Below, piece after piece: positions 1-6,521 of a DNA stretch of 64,000 nucleotides. A model generated the notes under the pieces. That model did not search any database, was not told the DNA's origin, and worked only from the letters and a program-made list of their open reading frames with translations. Source of the stretch: a bacterium (GTDB lineage Bacteria > Oederibacteriota > JAAXVQ01 > JAUVAV01); assembly GCA_021108215.1 (NCBI GenBank), contig JAIORK010000026.1, forward strand, positions 62,001 through 126,000, given 5' to 3'. The position numbers were made by a program, and so were the translations under genes. Within the stretch, counting starts at the first letter, position 1; every line of letters begins with the position of its first letter.

Positions 1-604
1 CCATATCAATATGAAACTGACATACCGAAGCTGTTGCACCTGTAACAAGTGCGTAATTGCATTTTGCAAACGCAACAACAGTAGCATCTTTTGTCAACGT
101 GATCTCTTGGCTCAATATTTGTTGGCTTCCAAATGTATTCCAGTTTTTTGACGGTATATCTGTCTCAATCCATTTATTCGTGACCGCATTATCTGCTATC
201 TTATCCGTTATAATTGCCCCATCAGCTACATTCATGGCATAAGCTGCGCTGTTGAGTTTATGCCGCGGGGCCATGAATTCATCTGTGCCAACTTGCATAT
301 CCAAATAATACGTGGTATTAAAATCAAGACTATCCAGTGTGTTGAGTCCTGACCCGAGTTCAATACTGAAGTATCCGTTTTTTGTTGGCACCTGATAGGA
401 ATCATTCCATACCCGATAAGTCCCTTCATCATCTGATGTCGGATGGGTCCATAATCGAAACGCCACGGAATAGGTTCCGTCAGCTAAAATATTGCCTGTG
501 CTATCCGTCAAACGTCCTTGATAATTAATGGTTTTCGGAATATCTGCCATAGCGGCAACTGCCAGACTGATTGCCAAAATTGATAACATTACTATTTTTT
601 TCAT
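1..604 (-). CDS. Secreted protein with N-terminal YQGxLTD domain (3' end outside window)
   Basis: Read by translating the complement: an ATG at 604 is preceded by an AGGAGGA ribosome site at 612-618, and the frame stays open to base 1 (201 codons visible), so the gene runs off the left edge. It begins with a signal peptide (MKKIVMLSILAISLAVAAMA), followed by a domain containing NYQGRLTD, an aromatic-rich beta-strand pattern and AAYAMN near residue 140. The same N-terminal layout (signal, YQGQLTD, GxFxIxLG, CGAYAM) occurs in 42004-43275, so the two are paralogous at least over about 130 residues. In the full-length paralog this domain precedes a repetitive beta-helix-like region. The function is unknown; a surface or secreted structural role is inferred. 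Downstream of it in transcription order nothing is visible. Confidence 0.8.
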   Translation of the reverse strand, partial: MKKIVMLSILAISLAVAAMADIPKTINYQGRLTDSTGNILADGTYSVAFRLWTHPTSDDEGTYRVWNDSYQVPTKNGYFSIELGSGLNTLDSLDFNTTYYLDMQVGTDEFMAPRHKLNSAAYAMNVADGAIITDKIADNAVTNKWIETDIPSKNWNTFGSQQILSQEITLTKDATVVAFAKCNYALVTGATASVCQFHIDM

Positions 605-641
605 TTGTTTTTCCTCCTGATTGTATTGAATGCAAGACCGG

Positions 642-662
642 CCTCACGCAAAGACGCAAAGG
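642..662. repeat. Left arm of inverted repeat flanking the GxxExxY gene
   Basis: CCTCA followed by two units of the 8-mer CGCAAAGN. The reverse complement of this sequence recurs at 1117-1145 with three units, so the two arms bracket the small gene at 670-1047. Confidence 0.75.
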
Positions 663-669
663 CGCTAAG

Positions 670-1047
670 TTAAAGTCCATTGACGACTCGATGCATTCCA
701 TCTTTTATTAAATGCTCTCCAAAATTGATTAATAACCCTAATTTCTTATGGCTCAATCTTAAATAGGTTAATAATTGCTTTTTATGAACCGGTGCAATTT
801 TTTCAATCGATTTCAACTCGATAATAACACAATCATTAACAACAATATCAGCACGAAATCCTTGCTCGAAAATATATTTCTTATATTTTACTGAAATGGG
901 TTGTTGAACGCTGACATTCAATCCTTCATTTTCCAGTTCCTTTGCCAAAATCACTTCATATACCGTTTCCAGTAAACCTGGTCCAATATCTTTATGTATT
1001 TGAAATGCTTTATGAATAATCATTTTTGCTAATCCATTTTCATCCAT
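670..1047 (-). CDS. GxxExxY family protein (PD-(D/E)XK nuclease-like)
   Basis: A 125-residue protein matching the GxxExxY family by its signature: GPGLLETVYE near residues 22-31, then EFGFRAD-like FEQGFRADIVV near residues 64-74 and a catalytic-looking IIELKS near residues 79-84. The ELK after an acidic residue is the PD-(D/E)XK arrangement known for this family (PDDEXK_3). The biological role of the family is not established. The gene is full length for the family and sits alone between two secreted-protein genes. It is bounded on each side by arms of an inverted repeat of CGCAAAGN units (642-662 and 1117-1145), so it may have moved as a unit. No partner gene is evident. Confidence 0.85.
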   Translation of the reverse strand: MDENGLAKMIIHKAFQIHKDIGPGLLETVYEVILAKELENEGLNVSVQQPISVKYKKYIFEQGFRADIVVNDCVIIELKSIEKIAPVHKKQLLTYLRLSHKKLGLLINFGEHLIKDGMHRVVNGL

Positions 1048-1074
1048 CTTTTTAGTTTTCCTTTATGTCATTGC

Positions 1075-1116
1075 CTGATGCTTTTAGCCTTTTAGCTTCT
1101 TAGCTTTTTAGCTTTT
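1075..1116. repeat. Short tandem TTAGC-type repeat
   Basis: Tandem variants of TTTTAGC/TTCTTAGC lie directly before the right inverted-repeat arm. Low-complexity spacer with no coding signal. Confidence 0.5.
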
Positions 1117-1145
1117 CCTTTGCGTCTTTGCGACTTTGCGTGAGG
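1117..1145. repeat. Right arm of inverted repeat flanking the GxxExxY gene
   Basis: Reverse complement of the left arm at 642-662, with one extra CGCAAAGT unit (three 8-mers instead of two). It ends 7 bases before the stop codon of the secreted-protein gene at 1153-1737. Confidence 0.75.
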
Positions 1146-1152
1146 ATAGTCA

Positions 1153-1737
1153 CTATTTGATCAGGGCAATTTTTTTCTTCACAATTGTTGTCCTATTACC
1201 ATTTTTAGCTTTTACCCGCATGATATACACACCATTGGCCAAATTCGACATATTCCATTGCCAATAATTTTTTCCAGCCGGTCTCATGTCCCAGCGTTTA
1301 GATATTACCAACTGATTACTAGTGGTATAAACCTTGATCTCAACATCAGCAGGTTCTGACAAATGAAAATAAATATGCCCAATATGGCCGCGGATAGGAT
1401 TGGGTGCTGCATAAACCCATTTTTTGGTTATCAATTCCCCGCCAAATTCCCTGATGGGGGTCATGGTGACCGTTACGGTAGGTGTCACTGTCGGGGTGGG
1501 CGGCGCGATAAAATAATCATTGAAAAACCCGGCTTGAGAAGACGTGGTGCCGCCCCAAATCTGGCCGACGATGGTCTCGCCGACAGATGATAAAACACTC
1601 CGGCTTGCTGTGGATTGGGTATTGCCGCCTGAATTGACAACTGAATCTTTTAAAATATAATTTGCTGATTGAGCGGCAAAAACAGTCATGGGATAAAAGA
1701 CGAGGACGGTTAAAATTATGCTAGTGATAATTTTCAT
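1153..1737 (-). CDS. Secreted protein with Pro/Thr linker and FlgD-like C-terminal sorting domain
   Basis: The start is taken at 1737 (MKIITSIILTVLVF...) because a GGAGAA ribosome site lies just upstream and a signal peptide ending in VFA follows directly. A longer frame to 1794 exists. The 194-residue product has a short N-terminal domain (NY...SVVNSGG...GETIVGQ), a linker of alternating Pro, Thr and Val near residues 79-93, and a C-terminal beta-sandwich beginning AAPNPIRG and containing VEIKVYTTSNQLV, NLANGVYIMRV and VKKKIALIK. This matches the FlgD-Ig/por-secretion-tail type of C-terminal domain. It has the same architecture as 41123-41986. A surface-anchored or secreted role is inferred; no enzymatic motif is present. 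Confidence 0.8.
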   Translation of the reverse strand: MKIITSIILTVLVFYPMTVFAAQSANYILKDSVVNSGGNTQSTASRSVLSSVGETIVGQIWGGTTSSQAGFFNDYFIAPPTPTVTPTVTVTMTPIREFGGELITKKWVYAAPNPIRGHIGHIYFHLSEPADVEIKVYTTSNQLVISKRWDMRPAGKNYWQWNMSNLANGVYIMRVKAKNGNRTTIVKKKIALIK

Positions 1738-1873
1738 TATTTCTCCAATTTTAGTTGCTTTTAAAATTTTCACTGAGTTTTTTATTGCCTGCAACTACAA
1801 GTAGTTTTCAAACTTTTTATCAAACGCTTCCTAATTTATATCTCCAGCGTTTTTTAATATTTATTTTTTTGGC

Positions 1874-1917
1874 GTCATTCCCGCACCGTGTCCGGCGTAT
1901 GCCGGATGCCGGGTGAC
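1874..1917. repeat. REP-like palindromic element
   Basis: Contains the perfect hairpin TCCGGC-GTAT-GCCGGA at 1891-1906 inside an imperfect outer pairing of GTCATTCCCG with CGGGTGAC. It lies in the 236-base space between 1794 and 2031. The GTCATTCCCG end resembles short palindromes common in many bacterial genomes. Confidence 0.5.
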
Positions 1918-2030
1918 TTTGTCGGGGATAAGATCATTCGGCTGCGATAGCGTCCCAAATATATGACATCCATCAAGTTGGGGGTATGACAACTTAAAAA
2001 ATACACTTTCCGCAACAGAAATTAGCTAAA

Positions 2031-2366
2031 TTACGGTTGGATAATTTTCTCAAATTCATTTAACAACAAAGGCAGTTCTTCTTTTACTACAGTCCAAACG
2101 ATCGTATAGTCAACACCAAAATATTCATGCATGAGCTTATTGCGCATACCAATCATACGTTTCCATGGGATTTCAGGATATTTCTGACGAATTTCTTCCG
2201 GGATTTTTCCTGCAGCTTCACCGATAACTTCCAGACTCCTTACAACAGCATTTATTGTTTTTTTGTCAGAAAGAAATAATTTAAATGAACTGTCCTGTGT
2301 AAACTCCTGGGTTTCCCGGATGGCATCCAAAATATCGCGCAAATAATCAGAATAATCACGCTTCAT
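2031..2366 (-). CDS. hepT: HepT-like HEPN toxin (DUF86)
   Basis: A 111-residue all-helical HEPN-domain protein of the DUF86/HepT family. The family's RX4HXY motif is present exactly: Arg75, His80 and Tyr82 in RNKLMHEY. In characterised HepT/MntA pairs the HEPN protein is an RNase toxin and MntA inactivates it by adding AMP to the tyrosine (established knowledge). Its start overlaps the stop of the upstream nucleotidyltransferase gene by 4 bases, the standard arrangement for this toxin-antitoxin type. Length is normal and all key residues are intact, so an active system is plausible. Confidence 0.9.
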   Translation of the reverse strand: MKRDYSDYLRDILDAIRETQEFTQDSSFKLFLSDKKTINAVVRSLEVIGEAAGKIPEEIRQKYPEIPWKRMIGMRNKLMHEYFGVDYTIVWTVVKEELPLLLNEFEKIIQP

Positions 2367-2656
2367 ATTGGATAAGCCTCTTGTAAAATATATTTCCCAA
2401 TAGCAGGTTTAAGCGCCGCTTTACTGACAAGATCCACTTTTTTATGCAAAAGATATTCCAATTCTTCCTCTAATTCCAAAAATTTAAAAAAACCAACAGG
2501 TTTTTGAAATTCAACCAGAACATCCAGATCACTTTCCGGCGTCTGTTCCCCACGAACATAGGATCCAAAAACACTCATGCTCTTGATCGCGTATTTTATT
2601 TTCAAAGCACTTTCGTATTTCCTTAATTCCGCGACAATTTCTTCTATAGACTGCAT
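2363..2656 (-). CDS. mntA: MntA-like minimal nucleotidyltransferase antitoxin
   Basis: A 97-residue minimal nucleotidyltransferase. The motif GSYVRGEQ...SDLDV at residues 31-46 supplies the Gly-Ser and the two metal-binding aspartates (Asp43, Asp45) of the GSX10DXD signature. It is the first gene of a two-gene unit with the HEPN toxin hepT, overlapping it by 4 bases. In studied homologues this protein neutralises HepT by AMPylation. No dedicated regulator is visible upstream; the next 120 bases are AT-rich. Confidence 0.9.
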   Translation of the reverse strand: MQSIEEIVAELRKYESALKIKYAIKSMSVFGSYVRGEQTPESDLDVLVEFQKPVGFFKFLELEEELEYLLHKKVDLVSKAALKPAIGKYILQEAYPI

Positions 2657-2779
2657 GTTGTGTCCCTTTCATACAACGATATTTTTATTTTACCGCAACA
2701 AAGTACAAAAACACAAGCAAATACAAAATATAGTCTCTCAATCGTTCATTTTAGTACAATAAAATAAAAACCAGTTAAT

Positions 2780-2986
2780 ATGCTTGGATTCCAAGAGGAT
2801 GCTTCCAGCAAATATCCGTCAAAAAAACACGAATTAAATGCGCTTAGGTCATTCCAGGAAGAATTTCCAAAAACAGAATCCATTTTAGTTTACCGGGGTA
2901 ACAAACGGTATCAAACCGAAGATGGTATCAAAATATTGCCTGCCAAAGTATTTTGCCAAATATTATATCAAAGAAAGGAAGACTAA
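2780..2986 (+). pseudogene. C-terminal remnant of a DUF4143-type AAA ATPase
   Basis: A 68-codon frame whose translation (HELNALRSFQEEFPKT..ILVYRGNKRY..DGIKILPAKVF) looks like the final part of the ATP-binding AAA/DUF4143 family, in which a FEVK/KxS core is followed by L-F---P and VYRG...LP. The ATPase and most of the DUF4143 domain are missing, and a stop codon lies 5 codons upstream of the ATG, so this is read as a decayed 3' fragment. The remaining bases of the 2657-3024 space contain nothing else that I can identify. Confidence 0.5.
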
Positions 2987-3024
2987 TTCTCGAAACAATT
3001 TTTCCTTTTCAGCGCAAAGCACTC

Positions 3025-4191
3025 TTAACACAAATTCTCATACACCGCATACTGTTTTTTCGCGATCGCATCCCAGGAATACTGTTTTTCGACTTTTTCC
3101 AAGCCATGCTTTCCAAATTGATCTCTTTTTTTCTGATCTCCTAGAAGCTCAAGGCAATAGTGCCCCAGTTTCTCTGGTGAGCGGTCTACCAAATAACCGT
3201 TCTGCTCATGGTCAATCACTTCGGTGATCGCAGGAATTCCTCCTCCGATCACGGGTTTTTGGAACAACCAGGCTTCGGCAAACACCCCGCCGAAGCTTTC
3301 CTGCTGAGAAGGCAAACAGAAGATGGTGCAATCGTCCAATGCCGATGCCTTTTCTTGTTCTGATACCCGATCCATTTCGATCACCCGGGAATCTTTGATT
3401 TTTGCAAAACGGTGTTTTGAATACCCGGTCCGCGGTCCAACAAATGCAAAACGCACATCCGGCTTCTGTTTCCACACGATTGGCATTGATTTCAATAGCT
3501 GATCAAATCCTTTATAGCGATATTTCTGCCCAAGAAATAATATCACCGGTCCGCCAGGACCAAAATAATCAGGCTGTAGTGCATGTTGAGATACCACCGG
3601 CGCATGCCCAATCACATGAATTCTCTCCCTGGCCACACCCAATGAAACCAGAGTCACTTTCTCAGCATGGGTTAAAGCCATCACTGCATCCGCTGCTTGG
3701 TATAGCCGGATGTAAGAACGATAGCGCCAACCCTTCCAACGCGGATGATGAAACGGCGTAAATACAAAGGGGATTTGGCGTTTTTTCGCAAACTTATATG
3801 CTGCCCATGCCAAAAATTCCCGCCCGATTCTTCCGGCATGCACAACATCAATTGCCCCTGCCATTTCGTCCATTCTTCCCAACATCACATCGGATATTTT
3901 GGAAACCGATGTCTCCATTGTCAGGTAATAACTCCGACTCCAAAATGCCAAATGCTTTTTTTGTTGGGGCGTTAAATTAAACCGGCGAATAGGTATCCCC
4001 TCATGCTGATAGTCTTTATCACCCGGAGCATTCAGGGTTACACCGCGCAGCCAATCGGTCCGATTTTCCGACCAATGACAAATCGCCTGGACTGAGTGTG
4101 CCTTTTTCATCTGCTTGGCAATCTCGAACAAATGGGTTTGCGCGCCACCGGTCGCGGGTGGCAACGCGGTCATGGCATAAAGAATATTCAC
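3025..4191 (-). CDS. Glycosyltransferase family 4 protein
   Basis: A 388-residue GT-B fold glycosyltransferase. The N-terminal half begins MNILYAMTALPPATGGAQTH, with the glycine-rich loop of GT4 enzymes. The C-terminal half has ILFLGQ near residue 217 and the donor-site EX7E motif, Glu298 to Glu306 in ESFGGVFAE, followed by KPVIGG. It should transfer a nucleotide-activated sugar with retention of configuration to a lipid-linked glycan at the inner face of the membrane; the sugar cannot be read from sequence. It is the last gene of the polysaccharide cluster and overlaps the preceding glycosyltransferase by 4 bases. Confidence 0.9.
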   Translation of the reverse strand: MNILYAMTALPPATGGAQTHLFEIAKQMKKAHSVQAICHWSENRTDWLRGVTLNAPGDKDYQHEGIPIRRFNLTPQQKKHLAFWSRSYYLTMETSVSKISDVMLGRMDEMAGAIDVVHAGRIGREFLAWAAYKFAKKRQIPFVFTPFHHPRWKGWRYRSYIRLYQAADAVMALTHAEKVTLVSLGVARERIHVIGHAPVVSQHALQPDYFGPGGPVILFLGQKYRYKGFDQLLKSMPIVWKQKPDVRFAFVGPRTGYSKHRFAKIKDSRVIEMDRVSEQEKASALDDCTIFCLPSQQESFGGVFAEAWLFQKPVIGGGIPAITEVIDHEQNGYLVDRSPEKLGHYCLELLGDQKKRDQFGKHGLEKVEKQYSWDAIAKKQYAVYENLC

Positions 4192-5357
4192 TGATGTGTC
4201 TCCATTATTTTTTCATAAAAACTTTCCAACCGACCACTCAATGTATCCCATGCCAATACTTTCTCTGCTATTTCCCTCGCCTCTTCGCCTGTCCGGCGAG
4301 CCAATGCGTCATTTTCAAGATAAATTGTCAAGGCTTCAGCAAATGCTTCCGGGGCATTACTGCAGGTTGTACCCACTTGATGATCTTTAAAAAACCATTT
4401 CATCTCGCCTACATTGGATGCAACCACCGGACGGGCTGCAGATAAATACTCCCCAATTTTATTGGGCCACCGGGCGGCATTGCCCACAGTGGCGCGAAGG
4501 GGTAAGGCAAAAACATCACAGCATCCCATCATCGTAGACAGGTCTTCATATTGAAATTTTCCTACAACCTTTATCCGGTCTTGCAATCCATATTTTTTTA
4601 GCAAACTATTTGCTTTGGCATTGTCCGGTCCAATAAGATAAAGCAAACAGCGGGAATCACGTAGCGCAAGCTTAATAAAAGCTTCGACCAAAATATCCAG
4701 GTCTTCCTGATTGGTCCCGACAAAGCCGACAACCTTTTTGCCGCGATCAATCCCCCATCGACTCCGGGATGCTGTTTTATCTTCAGAATGAATAACATCC
4801 ACCGGTGCCCCGCCCGGGAGATATAAGACATTGTCCGGATCTTTGGCCAATTGTTTTGACCGTTCTTCCAACAGATGAGATATGACAGTCACACCATGCA
4901 CCTGCGTCCGAAGTTTATCCTCCTGGCGCGCGATGAAAGCCTTGATACCGGGGACTTTCCCCCATTTCGGACCCAAACCCGCCTGGCTGTACCAATCACA
5001 CCAATCGGAGATTACAATCGGTTTACGCTGACGCAATCCCATCTGCATGGGAAATCGCACATTCGGATGAAATTCAAATCCGTGAATAACATCATAGCGG
5101 TTCAGGCGGATCAATTTTTTTCGTCCTGCAATATCCAATGGTCCGGTACCCTGACCGGGAAGATCATGCAAAAAATCCGGCCCCTCCCAGATGGTTACAC
5201 CGTCTTCCTCTGTAATGCGCGGGTGCCATTTAGACCGCGGCGAGACCGTTGCCAAGGTCACTTGATGTCCCAATTTGACAAGCCCCCGGGCCAAAAACCA
5301 GATCCGCCAATAGGTTCCATAATTCCGGTATTGATGCCCCAGCATGAGAATATTCAT
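4188..5357 (-). CDS. Glycosyltransferase family 4-like protein
   Basis: A 389-residue GT-B protein. Rossmann half 1 starts MNILMLGHQYRNYGTY..R with H at the acceptor site (VIHGFEFHP). Half 2 has VVGFVGTN near residue 209, LYLIGPD near 243 and PNKIGEYLSAARPVVAS near 320, where the Glu of GEYL corresponds to the nucleotide-sugar contact of the family. The classical EX7E is less clean than in its neighbours. It overlaps both flanking glycosyltransferase genes by 4 bases, so the three are translationally coupled. The linkage it makes is unknown. Confidence 0.87.
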   Translation of the reverse strand: MNILMLGHQYRNYGTYWRIWFLARGLVKLGHQVTLATVSPRSKWHPRITEEDGVTIWEGPDFLHDLPGQGTGPLDIAGRKKLIRLNRYDVIHGFEFHPNVRFPMQMGLRQRKPIVISDWCDWYSQAGLGPKWGKVPGIKAFIARQEDKLRTQVHGVTVISHLLEERSKQLAKDPDNVLYLPGGAPVDVIHSEDKTASRSRWGIDRGKKVVGFVGTNQEDLDILVEAFIKLALRDSRCLLYLIGPDNAKANSLLKKYGLQDRIKVVGKFQYEDLSTMMGCCDVFALPLRATVGNAARWPNKIGEYLSAARPVVASNVGEMKWFFKDHQVGTTCSNAPEAFAEALTIYLENDALARRTGEEAREIAEKVLAWDTLSGRLESFYEKIMETHQ

Positions 5358-6520
5358 GACTGCTGTTCTTGATGGATGGTTTGATAAACTTGGTAAATTT
5401 TTTCAGCAATTACCGAAGCGGAAAATCGCTTTTTGGCCGATACCTGCGCTGCTTTACCCATGGCAATGGTTTTTTCCTTATTTTGCTGGGTTTGCAGCAA
5501 AGCCGCATACAGTCCTGCTTCATCATCAACCTCAAGCAGATACCCTTCTTCATCCTGCCGGACCATGTGTTCCACACCGCCTGCCCGGGTGGCAATAATT
5601 GCCAGACCGGCAGCCATCGCTTCGGCAATCACCATGGGTGCTGTTTCCTGTTTTGAAGGCAATACCAAAATACCGGCTTTGACAATTTCCCGACGCACCT
5701 TCTCGGGCTGACACCAACCTAATAATTCAATACCATCCTTTCCGGAAAGCTGTTCCACAAACTGTTCTACTTCACGGCGGTATTCAGGATAATGCTCATC
5801 ATAAGGGCCAATGACTGTCAGTCGGATATTGGCGAACTTTTTTCTAGCGCGTAAAAATGCACGCATTAACATAAGTGGAGATTTACGGGGATCGAGTGTC
5901 CCAACAAAAACAAACCGCGTTATATCACGCGAAGACTGCATATTAAAAAAATCATCATGAATGGGGTTTTCTATCGGATGAATGATTGCCCGGGTCTCAT
6001 GCCGAATCAACCTTTCCACATAGGGATTGATGGAAATAATATGCTTCGCCTTCCGGATACAATACGCTTCAATATATTTCAAGAGCGTCCAGCGAGAAAA
6101 AAAAGAAGTACTTAACCACTGGGCTTCCATCCGCCGAATACCATGCAGGGTAAGCACTGCCGGCCAGGGACCCGACATGGCCGCATAACCGTATTCATCC
6201 GTCCCCTGCGCATGTACCAGGTCCGGTTGGATTTTTTTCAAAACCCGCATAATCCGCAATCGATCAAATTGAAATAGCGTGGCAGCGCGCAGTCGACTGG
6301 GTCGCTTAACAAAATGAAATGTCACCCCTTGATAAATAACGGTTTGATTTTCCTTCAATTCGGTCGTCTGCGAGACAACGTGCAATTCCAATCCTTTTTT
6401 TTGTCCCAAAACTTCACAGAGATTTTTTATCCATGTACTGGGATGCACAAAAGTTCCGCTCCGCTTCACAAGTGGTTCAATTTGTTGCGGAGAAAACTCC
6501 CCCAACATGGCAACTCGCAT
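5354..6520 (-). CDS. Glycosyltransferase family 4 protein
   Basis: The start is placed at 6520 (MRVAMLGEFSP) because it falls 1 base after the stop of the upstream gene and matches where GT-B proteins begin; a 9-codon extension would overlap that gene. The 388-residue product has an N-terminal Rossmann half (DLVHAQGTDEYG, VLTLHGIRR) and a C-terminal half with FVFVGTLDPRKSP near residue 203, LTVIGPYD near 234 and the EX7E motif Glu292-Glu300 in ETAPMVIAE followed by AGLAIIATRAGG. Retaining glycosyltransferase of the polysaccharide cluster; donor and acceptor are unknown. Confidence 0.9.
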   Translation of the reverse strand: MRVAMLGEFSPQQIEPLVKRSGTFVHPSTWIKNLCEVLGQKKGLELHVVSQTTELKENQTVIYQGVTFHFVKRPSRLRAATLFQFDRLRIMRVLKKIQPDLVHAQGTDEYGYAAMSGPWPAVLTLHGIRRMEAQWLSTSFFSRWTLLKYIEAYCIRKAKHIISINPYVERLIRHETRAIIHPIENPIHDDFFNMQSSRDITRFVFVGTLDPRKSPLMLMRAFLRARKKFANIRLTVIGPYDEHYPEYRREVEQFVEQLSGKDGIELLGWCQPEKVRREIVKAGILVLPSKQETAPMVIAEAMAAGLAIIATRAGGVEHMVRQDEEGYLLEVDDEAGLYAALLQTQQNKEKTIAMGKAAQVSAKKRFSASVIAEKIYQVYQTIHQEQQS

Positions 6521-6521
6521 C

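Noticed and set aside
4875-5372. 165-codon plus-strand frame opposite a glycosyltransferase
   Set aside because: Shadow of an intact GT4 gene with no ribosome site or recognisable domain.
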